This document shows positions 25,997 through 34,933 of a DNA stretch of 64,000 nt, piece after piece. The stretch's first letter is position 1; every line of letters starts with the position of its first letter. A program made the position numbers and the translations under genes. The notes beneath the pieces are model-generated. The model made no database searches. It was not told the origin of the DNA and saw only the letters and a program-made list of their open reading frames with translations. Origin of the DNA: Bacteroidales bacterium. Lineage in GTDB: Bacteria; Bacteroidota; Bacteroidia; Bacteroidales; UBA932. The DNA lies in assembly GCA_017429205.1 (NCBI GenBank), contig JAFRPH010000062.1, positions 131,281-195,280 of the forward strand, read 5' to 3'.

Positions 25997-27877
25997 ATGC
26001 CTCCCGGATTCGGAAATATGCGCGGAGGAGGGGACCGCGGCCCGCGGGCCGGCGCCACCCTGAAGGACCTCAAGAAGGATTCGACGGTCTTCCGCCTGTT
26101 CAGATACATCTTCAAGAACTACAAGGTCAACTTCGTCGTGGTGCTCCTGTGCATCGTGGTGTCGTCCCTGACCTCCCTGGCGTCGTCCCTGTTCACCCGC
26201 AGCCTCATCGACGACTACATCACGCCGATGACGGCCGCCGCGGCGCCGGACTACGCGCCGCTTGCCGTCGCCCTCCTGAAACTGGGCGCCATCATCCTGG
26301 TGGGCATCATCGCCGGCTACGCGCAGACCCTCATCATGATCCACGTGGGGCAGGGAACGATGCTCAGCCTCCGCAAGGACCTCTTCTCCCATATGGAGAC
26401 GCTTCCGCTCAAGTACTTCGACAACCACTCCCACGGGGACATCATGTCGGTGTACACCAACGACGTGGACACGCTCCGGCAGGTGATCGGAAACAGCGTC
26501 CCGAGCCTCTTCCGCTCGGTGGTGACCATCCTCGCGACCTTCGTGAGCATGCTGGTGCTGAGCGTGCCGCTCACCGTGGTGGCCGTGCTGATGGCTTTTC
26601 TGATGTACAAGGTGACGACGGGGCTCGGAAAACTGTCCAAGAAGTATTTCGTGGAGCGGCAGCGGAACCTGGGCCGCGTGAACGGCTTCATCGAGGAGAT
26701 GGTCTCCGGCCAGAAGGTCGTGAAGGTGTACTGCCACGAGGACAAGGCCCTGGAGCAGTTCTCCGCCCTGAACGAGGAGCTCCGCGCCAGCGTGTACAAC
26801 GCCAACAAGATCGGCAACATCATCATGCCGATCAACTCCAACATCGGCAACTTCATGTACGTGCTCCTCGCCATCGTGGGCTCCCTGATCGCCCTGGGGC
26901 ACCTGCCCGGCGCCGGTCTCACGCTGGGTACGCTGGTGTCTTTCCTGACGCTGCAGCGCAATTTCACCCGGCCCGTCACGCAGATTTCCAACGAAATCAA
27001 CAGCCTCGTGATGGCCACGGCGGGCAGCGACCGGGTCTATGCCCTGCTGGACGAGACGCCCGAGGTGGACGAGGGCACCGTCACGCTGGAGAAGGAAGGG
27101 GAGGGCCGATGGTCCTGGAAGGAGACGGACGGAAAGCTCCGGAAGCTCGAAGGCTTGGTCTCCCTCTCGGATGTGGACTTCAGCTATGTGCCTGAGAAGC
27201 AGGTGCTTTATGACATCACGCTGACGGCCTATCCCGGCCAGAAGATCGCCTTCGTGGGCGGTACCGGCGCGGGCAAGACCACGATCACGAACCTGATCAA
27301 CCGCTTCTACGAGATCCAGGACGGCACGATCACCTACGACGGATTCAGCGTCGCAGGCATCAAGAAGGCCGATCTCAGGCGTTCCCTCGGCATCGTCCTG
27401 CAGGAGACGAAACTCTTCAGCGGCTCGGTCCTGGACAACATCCGGTACGGCCGCCTCGACGCCACGGACGAGGAATGCCGCGACGCCGCGCGCCTGGTGC
27501 ACGCCGATGCGTTCATCCGCCGTCTGCCCGACGGGTATGACACGGTCCTGGACGCCGACGGCGGCAACCTGTCGCAGGGCGAGCGCCAGCTCCTCGCGAT
27601 CGCCCGCGCCGCCGTGGCGGACCCGCCCGTGCTCATCCTGGACGAGGCGACCTCCTCCATCGACACGCGCACGGAAAGACTCATCCAGCAGGGGATGGAC
27701 TCCCTGATGAAGGGGCGCACGACCTTCGTGATCGCCCACCGCCTGTCCACGGTCCAGAACGCCGACTACATCGCCGTGATGGACCACGGCCGCATCATCG
27801 AGCGCGGCAAGCACTTCGAGCTCCTGGAGCAGAAGGGCAAGTATTATGAACTCTATACCGGAAACCAGATCACTTAG
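25997..27877 (+). CDS. Heterodimeric ABC exporter subunit with canonical ATPase site
   Basis: The 626-residue half-transporter starts with a short Gly/Arg-rich cytoplasmic segment. A six-helix membrane domain follows, with ADPxxFLxxxxxGDI-like sequence around FDNHSHGDIMSVYTNDVDTL. The ATPase domain has Walker A GGTGAGKTT, signature NLSQGERQLLAIARA, Walker B VLILDEATSSID and switch IAHRLSTVQNAD, all canonical. The previous gene encodes the degenerate partner, so the pair forms a heterodimer with one active site. Sequences between the membrane domain and Walker A (residues about 345-400) contain an extra linker. The next gene begins 1 bp after its stop. Confidence 0.88.
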   Translation: MPPGFGNMRGGGDRGPRAGATLKDLKKDSTVFRLFRYIFKNYKVNFVVVLLCIVVSSLTSLASSLFTRSLIDDYITPMTAAAAPDYAPLAVALLKLGAIILVGIIAGYAQTLIMIHVGQGTMLSLRKDLFSHMETLPLKYFDNHSHGDIMSVYTNDVDTLRQVIGNSVPSLFRSVVTILATFVSMLVLSVPLTVVAVLMAFLMYKVTTGLGKLSKKYFVERQRNLGRVNGFIEEMVSGQKVVKVYCHEDKALEQFSALNEELRASVYNANKIGNIIMPINSNIGNFMYVLLAIVGSLIALGHLPGAGLTLGTLVSFLTLQRNFTRPVTQISNEINSLVMATAGSDRVYALLDETPEVDEGTVTLEKEGEGRWSWKETDGKLRKLEGLVSLSDVDFSYVPEKQVLYDITLTAYPGQKIAFVGGTGAGKTTITNLINRFYEIQDGTITYDGFSVAGIKKADLRRSLGIVLQETKLFSGSVLDNIRYGRLDATDEECRDAARLVHADAFIRRLPDGYDTVLDADGGNLSQGERQLLAIARAAVADPPVLILDEATSSIDTRTERLIQQGMDSLMKGRTTFVIAHRLSTVQNADYIAVMDHGRIIERGKHFELLEQKGKYYELYTGNQIT

Positions 27878-27878
27878 A

Positions 27879-29858
27879 ATGGGTTACAGGAATCTTACTC
27901 AGAAGGAAATCGACAGACTGCAGGCCGCCGGCTGCGAGGCGGAGGATTGGGGGAACGTGCTGACGTCCGCCGCGGAGGTGGACCACATCCGCCGGGTGCG
28001 CTTTTCCGGCACCGTTCGCTTCGGGCGCTTCGACCGGGAGTTCGAACTGCCCGGCGGGCTGAAAAAGCACGCGGGCCTGTCCGACGCGACGCTGCACAAC
28101 GTGACGGTCGGCGACGACTGTCTCATCGAGAATATCTCCAACTACATCGCGAACTACGAGATCGGCCACGACACCATCCTGGAGAACGTGGACCTGGTCC
28201 TGACGGACGGCCCCTGCCGTTTCGGAAACGGCGTGGCAGTGTCCGTCCTCAACGAGACGGGCGGCCGCGAGGTGCTCATCTACGACCGCCTCACCGCCCA
28301 GATCGCCTACGTGATGGCGATGTACCGCCATCGGCCGGAACTCGTGAAGGCCCTGGACGATATGGTGCTCGCATATGCGAAGTCGCAGGAATCGACGGTC
28401 GGATACATCGGGAACAACGTGGTCATCCGCAACACCCGGTACCTGAACGGGGTGAAGGTCGGCGACTGCGCGGTCCTGAGCGGCGTGAACCGGCTCCGCA
28501 ACGGCAGCGTGAACAGCAACGCGGCCGCCCCGGTGCGCATCAGCCACGGGGTCATCGCCGACGATTTCATCATCGAGAGCGGCTCGCACCTGACGGACAA
28601 CACCACCTTCACGCGCTGCTTCATCGGCCAGGCGTGCCATTTCGGACACAGCTACAGCGCGTCCGACTCCCTGTTCTTCTCCAACTGCCAGGGCGAGAAC
28701 GGCGAGGCCTGCGCAATCTTCGCAGGCCCCTTCACGGTGACGCACCACAAGTCGACCCTCCTCATCGCCGGGAATTTCTCCTTCATGAACGCGGGCAGCG
28801 GCTCCAACCAGTCCAACCATATGTACAAGCTGGGCCCGATCCACCAGGGCATCCTGGAGCGCGGCGCGAAGACTTCGTCCGACTCCTACATCCTCTGGCC
28901 TTCCCGCGTGGGCGCGTTCTCGCTGGTGATGGGCCGGCACGTGAACCATTCCGACACCACCTGGCTCCCGTTCTCCTACCTCATCGAGCAGCAGAACACG
29001 ACGTACCTCGTCCCCGGGGTGAACCTCCGGAGCGTGGGCACCATCCGCGACGCCCAGAAGTGGCCCAAACGCGACGGCCGCACGGATCCGGACCGCCTGG
29101 ACTGCATCAACTACAACCTCCTGAGTCCGTACACCATCCAGAAGATGTTCAAGGGCATCCAGCTGCTGAAGAACCTCCAGCATTCCTCCGGCGAGCTCTC
29201 CGACGACTATTCCTACCACAGCGCGAAGATCCGCAACGGTTCGCTCAAGCGGGGCATCGAACTGTACCGGACCGCCATCACCAAGTTCCTCGGGAACTCG
29301 ATCATCAAGAAACTGGAGAACCTGCCCGCCGGCGCCTCCGACGAGGTGATTCGGGAGACCCTGAAGCCGGAGCTCCCCGGCGGAAAGGGCAAGTGGACGG
29401 ACCTCAGCGGCCTCATAGCGCCGAAGGAGCTGGTGGAGGCGCTGCTGGACCGGGTCGAAAAGGGAGCGGTGACGGACCTCGATACCGTGGACCGCGAATT
29501 CCGCCAGATGCACGCGGACTACTACCGGCTGGAATGGACCTGGGCCTATGACAAGTATGCCGATTTCTTCGGTTTCCCGCTGGAAACCGTCACGGCGGCG
29601 CAGGTGCGCGAGATCGTCGAGAAATGGAAGGCGGCGGTCATCGGTCTGGACGAGATGCTGTACGAGGACGCGCGGAAGGAGTTCAGCCTCGCCTCGATGA
29701 CGGGCTTCGGCGCCGACGGCTCCCGGGAGGAGAAAGAGCTCGATTTCGAGCAGGTCCGCGGCGATTTCGAGTCCAATTCCTTCGTCCAGGCCGTCCTGGA
29801 GCACATCCGGGTCAAGCGCGCCCTCGGGGACGAGCTGCTTGCGCGTCTGCGTGCCTGA
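27879..29858 (+). CDS. DUF4954-like protein with hexapeptide beta-helix
   Basis: The start at 27879 (MGYRNLTQKEIDRLQ) is 1 bp after the ABC exporter stop; an in-frame ATG at 27846 lies within that gene. The 659-residue protein carries an N-terminal left-handed beta-helix-like region with repeated hexapeptides (LHNVTVGDDCLIENI, NYEIGHDTILENVD, YLNGVKVGDCAVL, ISHGVIADDFIIESGSHL). Conserved blocks such as NQSNHMYKLGPIHQGILERG and LWPSRVGAFSLVMGRHVNHS fit what I recall of the DUF4954 family of Bacteroidota. The C-terminal 200 residues are mostly helical. Hexapeptide proteins are often acyl- or nucleotidyltransferases, but no catalytic assignment is possible here. Its coupling to the exporter suggests a shared envelope-related role. 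Confidence 0.65.
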   Translation: MGYRNLTQKEIDRLQAAGCEAEDWGNVLTSAAEVDHIRRVRFSGTVRFGRFDREFELPGGLKKHAGLSDATLHNVTVGDDCLIENISNYIANYEIGHDTILENVDLVLTDGPCRFGNGVAVSVLNETGGREVLIYDRLTAQIAYVMAMYRHRPELVKALDDMVLAYAKSQESTVGYIGNNVVIRNTRYLNGVKVGDCAVLSGVNRLRNGSVNSNAAAPVRISHGVIADDFIIESGSHLTDNTTFTRCFIGQACHFGHSYSASDSLFFSNCQGENGEACAIFAGPFTVTHHKSTLLIAGNFSFMNAGSGSNQSNHMYKLGPIHQGILERGAKTSSDSYILWPSRVGAFSLVMGRHVNHSDTTWLPFSYLIEQQNTTYLVPGVNLRSVGTIRDAQKWPKRDGRTDPDRLDCINYNLLSPYTIQKMFKGIQLLKNLQHSSGELSDDYSYHSAKIRNGSLKRGIELYRTAITKFLGNSIIKKLENLPAGASDEVIRETLKPELPGGKGKWTDLSGLIAPKELVEALLDRVEKGAVTDLDTVDREFRQMHADYYRLEWTWAYDKYADFFGFPLETVTAAQVREIVEKWKAAVIGLDEMLYEDARKEFSLASMTGFGADGSREEKELDFEQVRGDFESNSFVQAVLEHIRVKRALGDELLARLRA

Positions 29859-29861
29859 TTC

Positions 29862-31064
29862 TTAGATGATTCCGAGCAGGTGACTGCGTGAAAGCATGCA
29901 GTCGCCGATCGGGGCCGCCTGGTTGCGGAGCTTGGAGAACTTGATGGCGGTGTCCTGGTTGGCGATGGTCTGGGCGTGGCGTTTCACCGCGCTGCGCACG
30001 GCGAGCAGGAGATAGTCGCCCGCCATCGATACCTTGCCGCCGAGAACGACCAGCTGCGGGTTGAAGACGTTGATCAGGCCCGCCAGTCCGCGGCCGAGGT
30101 TGGCGCCGATCTTCTCGATCGACTCGATGGTGAGGATGTCCTCCTCCTGGACCGCCTTGAAGATGTCGTTCAGGTTCACCTTGCCCTGCTCCTTGAAGGT
30201 GCGGGAGAGGGAAGAGGCGCGGCCCGCCTGGAGCTGCTCGCTGATCATCCGCACGAGGGCCGAGCCGGAGGCGCCGGTCTCCAGGCAGCCGACCTTGCCG
30301 CAGCGGCAGATCTGGTCGTTGTCCAGGAGCGGGAAGTGGCCGAACTCGCCCGAGTAGCCGGAAGTGCCGTAGTACAGGCGGCCGTCCAGGATCATTCCCA
30401 TGCCGAGACCCCAGCTCACGTTGACGAAGAGGACGTTCTTTTCCTTCTTGACCACGCCGGACAGGTATTCGCCGTACGTCATCGCCCGGGAGTCGTTCTC
30501 GATGACCACGGGGATGTCCAGGTCCTCGGAGAGAATCTTGTTGATGGGCCGCTCCGGGTCGAAGGAGTACAGGTTGCTGTAGCCTGTCTTCGGATTCACG
30601 CGGCCGGCGACGCTGATGCCCATCCCGAGGACGCGGTTCCAGTCCAGATCGTGTTCCACGAAGAAGTCCCGGATGTTCTTGGAGATCGTGTGGAGGCAGG
30701 CTTCGTCGATTTCCAGGATGAACGGGATGTTGTCCTCGAAGCAGACGAGACCGCCCTTGAAGTCGGTGACGGCGATGCTGGCGTGGGTGTGCCGGATGTC
30801 CAGTCCAATGAAATAGCCGGCGTCGGGGTTCAGCCCGTAGATGCTGGGCCGGCGGCCGCCGGACGTGCCGGACTTGCCGAGCTCGATCATGAAACCTTCG
30901 TCCATCAGCTCGCCGATGAGCTTCGTGACGGTCGGGACGCTGGTGTTGATCTGCTCGCTGAGGGCGGCGATGCTATATTCCCCGCTCTGGATGCAGAGGC
31001 GAAGGATGGTCTTCTTCAAGATGGAATTCTTGTTGTCTTTTTTGTCCAGGAATGTCGTTCTCAT
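29862..31064 (-). CDS. ROK-family transcriptional regulator (NagC/Mlc type)
   Basis: The 400-residue protein has an N-terminal winged HTH (residues about 12-70: SIAALSEQINTSVPTVTKLI, GELMDEGFMIELGKSGTSGG) and a ROK sugar-kinase-like domain. That domain has the zinc motif CRCGKVGCLE (about 251-260), a GLDIRHTHASIAV phosphate-binding-like segment and VIENDSRAMTYGEYL. ROK repressors respond to sugars or sugar phosphates and control carbohydrate genes. It is transcribed convergently with the DUF4954 gene (3 bp apart) and divergently from the HAMP sensor gene. The regulated genes are not evident here. Confidence 0.85.
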   Translation of the reverse strand: MRTTFLDKKDNKNSILKKTILRLCIQSGEYSIAALSEQINTSVPTVTKLIGELMDEGFMIELGKSGTSGGRRPSIYGLNPDAGYFIGLDIRHTHASIAVTDFKGGLVCFEDNIPFILEIDEACLHTISKNIRDFFVEHDLDWNRVLGMGISVAGRVNPKTGYSNLYSFDPERPINKILSEDLDIPVVIENDSRAMTYGEYLSGVVKKEKNVLFVNVSWGLGMGMILDGRLYYGTSGYSGEFGHFPLLDNDQICRCGKVGCLETGASGSALVRMISEQLQAGRASSLSRTFKEQGKVNLNDIFKAVQEEDILTIESIEKIGANLGRGLAGLINVFNPQLVVLGGKVSMAGDYLLLAVRSAVKRHAQTIANQDTAIKFSKLRNQAAPIGDCMLSRSHLLGII

Positions 31065-31163
31065 CGTCTTTCGTATTATGCGGGCAAAAATAACAAAAAA
31101 TTTTTGAAATAAAAAGAGCGTTTTGAAAATTCCTTAAATAATTTCGCAGAAATATAACGCACT

Positions 31164-31193
31164 TGGCAAGTTGGGTGAAAATCCTTATCTTTG
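31164..31193 (+). promoter_or_regulatory. Bacteroidota-type promoter of the HAMP sensor-trkH operon
   Basis: TTG (31164-31166), 19 bp, TATCTTTG (31186-31193), 21 bp before the ATG at 31215. The ~150-bp divergent gap is very AT-rich; on the minus strand CAAAAATA at 31085-31092 could be the -7 box of the ROK gene. Confidence 0.55.
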
Positions 31194-31214
31194 TAAGTTA
31201 GAAAACAGTACGCT

Positions 31215-32054
31215 ATGTTCGGAAGGCTCAGAAAATGGAGGAATTCGTTCCGGCTTTCGCTGAAGGGAAAGGTGGTGCTGGCCCTGAGCGCCATCGCCGT
31301 CGTCCTCGTCGTGTCCGGTATCATCTCCATCCTGGAATACCGGCGCATGTCCAACTACGTGTCGGACATGATCGCCGAGGACATCCACAGCATCAACGTG
31401 GCGCAGAAGCTGGCGGCGGTCACTGACAACTACAACCTGCAGATCCTCGCCGTCATCGGCGACGACTCGCTGAATTCGCTTCCCGACTTCGACCAGCAGG
31501 GCTTCGTCTCCTACTGCGATTCGCTGCGCTCGTCCATCTCCGGCGAGAACGTCCTTCCGCTCACCGACTCCGTCCTGTATTCCTATTCGGCCTACATGCT
31601 CACCTCCCTGGAACTCGAGCAGGTCGTCCACTCCGATTTCATCGATTCCCGCACCTGGTACTTCGAGCGGCTGCAACCCTCTTTCAAGCGCCTCAGCGGC
31701 GACATCGACCGCCTGAGCCAGGCGATGTACGACGACTTGCAGGCCAATTCCGAGGAATTCGACCAGGGCTTCCACCGGAGCATCATCCCGGTCGTCGTCG
31801 CGGTCTCCGTGGGCGTCCTCCTGGTGATCCTGCTGATGTTCTTCATGATCAGCTACTATGTGAATCCGCTGAACAAGATGCTCAAGGGAATGGACGAGTA
31901 CCAGGCCTCCGGGCGTCGCTACAGCGTTACCTTCGAGGGTGACGACGAACTGTCCCTGCTCAACGAGGGCATCTCCGACATCACCGAGGAGAACCGGCAG
32001 TACAGACGCCGGATCAAGCAGTTGAAGGAATCCCGGTCGGAGGAAACCGAATGA
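31215..32054 (+). CDS. Membrane sensor with HAMP domain and no output domain
   Basis: The 279-residue protein has an N-terminal membrane helix (VVLALSAIAVVLVVSGIISI, about 20-39) and a periplasmic helical region of ~150 residues (LAAVTDNYNLQILAVIGDDS resembles four-helix-bundle sensor domains). A second membrane helix (IIPVVVAVSVGVLLVILLMF) and a HAMP-like segment (SYYVNPLNKMLKGMDEYQAS to the C-terminus) follow. No kinase, cyclase or methyl-accepting domain follows, so the protein ends where a sensor kinase would continue. It overlaps the trkH gene by 4 bp, so it may sense a signal and act directly on the potassium transporter or another partner. Confidence 0.7.
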   Translation: MFGRLRKWRNSFRLSLKGKVVLALSAIAVVLVVSGIISILEYRRMSNYVSDMIAEDIHSINVAQKLAAVTDNYNLQILAVIGDDSLNSLPDFDQQGFVSYCDSLRSSISGENVLPLTDSVLYSYSAYMLTSLELEQVVHSDFIDSRTWYFERLQPSFKRLSGDIDRLSQAMYDDLQANSEEFDQGFHRSIIPVVVAVSVGVLLVILLMFFMISYYVNPLNKMLKGMDEYQASGRRYSVTFEGDDELSLLNEGISDITEENRQYRRRIKQLKESRSEETE

Positions 32055-33499
32055 ACCTGCGCGTCATATCGAGGAACACGGGAACGGCGCTCCTGGTGAG
32101 CTCGCTGTTCATGCTGTTCGCCGTGGGCATCTCGCTCTACGACGGCGGTGACAGCGCCCTGGCTCCGCTTCTGATCAGTTTTGCATTGACCTTCACCGTC
32201 GGCATCTTCCCCTTCATTTTCGTGCGGAAGACGGGCAACATCACGCTCCGGGACGGGTATATGATCATCTTCCTGTCCTGGTTCCTGTCCTTCCTGTTCG
32301 GGATGCTGCCCTATGTGCTCTGGGGCGGCCCGTTCACCATCGCCAACGCCTGGTTCGAGAGCGTCTCCGGCTTCACCACCACCGGCGCCACCATCCTGGA
32401 GGATGTGGAAGCGCTGCCGCGAAGTCTGCTTTTCTGGCGTTCTTCCACGCATTTCATCGGCGGTCTCGGTGTCGTGGTGTTCCTCCTGCTGATCATCCCG
32501 ACCTCCTCGCCGGTGCGCCTGCGGCTTACCAATATGGAGCTCTCCTCCCTGTCCCGGGACGATTACCAGACCCGGGCCAACAAGTCCGTGTCCATCTTCG
32601 CGCGGGTGTACCTGGCCATTTTCGCCCTCGCTTTCCTCAGCTTCTGGGCGGCCGGGATGTCCGCGTTCGACGCCGTCAACCACGCCTTCAGCGTATCTGC
32701 GACGGGCGGATTCTCCACCCACAGCCTTTCTGTGGGCTACTTCCATTCTCCGCTCATCTCCGTGCTCACGATCATCTTTATGGTCCTCGCTTCGGTGCAT
32801 TTCGGCCTGTTGTACATCTCGTTCGTGAACCGGACGCTCCGTCCGCTCAACAACCCGGTGCTGAAGTTCTTCCTGTTCAGCCTGGTGGGCGGTTCCATTT
32901 TGGCGGCCGTATCGCTGAAACTGCAGGGGGTGGACGCCACCTGGGGCGAGGCGTTCCTGGACGCGACGTTCCACGTCGCCAGCTATACGTCCACATCGGG
33001 CCTGGCCATCAGCGACAATGCCAACTGGCCCATGCTGCCGTGCTTCATCCTGATCCTGGGCGGCCTCGTGTGCGGCTGCGCCGGCTCCACGACCTGCGGC
33101 CTCAAATCCGACCGCGTGCTGGTGCTGTTCAAGGCCATCCGGATGCAGATCGTCAAGACTCTGTATCCCTCCTCCATCTTCGAGGTCCGCTTCGGCAAGC
33201 GGATGCTCCGGGACGAGGACGTGTATCAGCAGATCCTCTATATCGCCCTCTTCCTGCTCCTGATCGCGCTGTCGTCCGTCCTGTGCGTGGTCATCGGCGA
33301 CCCGAACCAGCACGCGCTCCTGGGTTCCATCGCCTCGCTCACGAACGTGGGCCCGTCCCTGGGGACCATCGGTTCGTTCGGCAATTACAACGCGGAGCCG
33401 GACGCCCTCAAGTTCATCTTCTCGTTCGACATGTTCCTCGGGCGCGTGGAGATATATCCCGTTCTCGCCGTCTTCGCGAGCATCTTCCACAAGGGATAG
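32051..33499 (+). CDS. trkH: Potassium uptake protein TrkH
   Basis: The 482-residue multi-pass membrane protein has the four pore loops of the Trk/Ktr family: SVSGFTTTGATIL (about 104), SVSATGGFSTHSL, ASYTSTSGLAISD and ASLTNVGPSLGTIG, each with the selectivity-filter glycine. It conducts K+ (or Na+) inward and normally needs a cytoplasmic RCK subunit TrkA. No trkA gene is in the window. It is translationally coupled to the HAMP sensor gene upstream, and the helicase gene starts 3 bp after its stop. Confidence 0.88.
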   Translation: MNLRVISRNTGTALLVSSLFMLFAVGISLYDGGDSALAPLLISFALTFTVGIFPFIFVRKTGNITLRDGYMIIFLSWFLSFLFGMLPYVLWGGPFTIANAWFESVSGFTTTGATILEDVEALPRSLLFWRSSTHFIGGLGVVVFLLLIIPTSSPVRLRLTNMELSSLSRDDYQTRANKSVSIFARVYLAIFALAFLSFWAAGMSAFDAVNHAFSVSATGGFSTHSLSVGYFHSPLISVLTIIFMVLASVHFGLLYISFVNRTLRPLNNPVLKFFLFSLVGGSILAAVSLKLQGVDATWGEAFLDATFHVASYTSTSGLAISDNANWPMLPCFILILGGLVCGCAGSTTCGLKSDRVLVLFKAIRMQIVKTLYPSSIFEVRFGKRMLRDEDVYQQILYIALFLLLIALSSVLCVVIGDPNQHALLGSIASLTNVGPSLGTIGSFGNYNAEPDALKFIFSFDMFLGRVEIYPVLAVFASIFHKG

Positions 33500-33502
33500 C
33501 CT

Positions 33503-34933
33503 ATGGACCGGGCGGGATTCCTGTACCATGAATTCCTGCGTCGGCTCCCGTACGAGCCGACTTCCTGCCAGGATGCCCTGATGCGCGACATCGGGGAGTT
33601 CCTGACCTCGGACGAGGGGGACATCCTGGTGGTGAACGGCTATGCCGGCACCGGCAAGACGACGGTCCTGGCGGCCGTCGTGTCGGCTTTCACGGACCTC
33701 AAGACGCCGGTCGTCCTGATGGCGCCGACCGGTCGGTCGGCCAAGGTCTTGTCCGGCTACACCGGGCGGCCGGCCTCGACCGTCCACAAGCAGATCTATC
33801 GGCAGAAATCGCACGGGGACGACGGCTTCGGCCATTTTTCCCTGGCGCCGAACAAGGCGAAGAACACGCTCTTCATCGTGGACGAAGTGTCGCTCATCGG
33901 CATCGAGGCGGGGGAGCGGCAGAGTACCGCGGCGTTCGGCTCGGGCAATCTGCTGGAGGACCTCATCCTGTATATGCGCAGCGGGGTCGACTGCCGGATG
34001 ATCCTGGTCGGGGATTCGGCGCAGCTGCCGCCCGTGGGCCTGGACCGGTCTCCGGCGCTGTCGGAGGAGTATATGTCCGGGGTCGGCGGCGTCCGCTTCT
34101 CGGAACTCCGGACGGTGGTCCGCCAGCAGGCGGATTCCGGCATCCTCGTGAACGCGACGCATCTGCGGGAGCTGCTGGAGGAGGACTGCGAAATTCCGCT
34201 GGACGAGCTGGGGCTGACGGTCGACGGTTTCGACGATGTGCAGCGCCTTTCCGGCGGCGAACTCATCGAGACATTGACCGACGCCTATGCGAAGTACGGC
34301 GAGGATGAGACCGTCGTCCTGTGTCGGTCCAACAAGCGGGCGAACCGCTACAACGCGGGCATTCGCGCGCAGGTCCAGTTCCGCGAGGAGCGCCTGGTTC
34401 GCGACGACAAGCTGATGATCGTCCGGAACTGCTACCATTTCGCGGAGGAGCTGGAAGGGACGGACTACATCGCCAACGGCGACATCTGCAAGCTCGTCCG
34501 CATCGGCCATTACGAGGACCGCTACGGCCTGCATTTCGCGGAAGCCCGCCTGCGTTTCCCCGACTACCAGGACCAGGAGATCGTCGCCAAGGTCATCCTG
34601 GATACGCTGGAGGCGGAATCCGCCGGCCTGACCTACGAGCAGGCGAACGCCCTGTACCAGGGTGTCAGCGAGGACTATGCGCATCTCTCCACGAAGAAGA
34701 AACGGTACGACGCCGTCCGGGAGGACCCTTTCTTCAACGCCCTGCAGCTGAAGTACGCCAATGCCATCACCTGCCACAAGTCTCAGGGCGGCCAGTGGCG
34801 CTGCGTCTTCATCGACAATCCCTTCTGGCAGGATTTCCTCACCCCGGACGACCTCAAATGGCTTTACACGGCCCTCACCCGCGCCGTCGAAAAAGTATAT
34901 CTCGTGAATTTCAAAAACGAACTGTTTGTATGA
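33503..34933 (+). CDS. RecD-like (superfamily 1B) ATP-dependent DNA helicase
   Basis: The 476-residue protein has the Walker A NGYAGTGKTTVLAAVVSAF (about 46-64), motif Ia MAPTGRSAKVLSGYTGRPAS, Walker B FIVDEVSLIG, GDSAQLPPVG (motif III) and the C-terminal YANAITCHKSQGGQWRCVFI with ALTRA.EKVYLV (motifs V/VI). This is the core of RecD/Dda-type helicases without the N-terminal RecD2 extension. It is probably a 5'-3' helicase in repair or replication restart. It overlaps the dipeptidyl-peptidase gene by 4 bp, an arrangement without clear functional logic. Confidence 0.85.
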   Translation: MDRAGFLYHEFLRRLPYEPTSCQDALMRDIGEFLTSDEGDILVVNGYAGTGKTTVLAAVVSAFTDLKTPVVLMAPTGRSAKVLSGYTGRPASTVHKQIYRQKSHGDDGFGHFSLAPNKAKNTLFIVDEVSLIGIEAGERQSTAAFGSGNLLEDLILYMRSGVDCRMILVGDSAQLPPVGLDRSPALSEEYMSGVGGVRFSELRTVVRQQADSGILVNATHLRELLEEDCEIPLDELGLTVDGFDDVQRLSGGELIETLTDAYAKYGEDETVVLCRSNKRANRYNAGIRAQVQFREERLVRDDKLMIVRNCYHFAEELEGTDYIANGDICKLVRIGHYEDRYGLHFAEARLRFPDYQDQEIVAKVILDTLEAESAGLTYEQANALYQGVSEDYAHLSTKKKRYDAVREDPFFNALQLKYANAITCHKSQGGQWRCVFIDNPFWQDFLTPDDLKWLYTALTRAVEKVYLVNFKNELFV

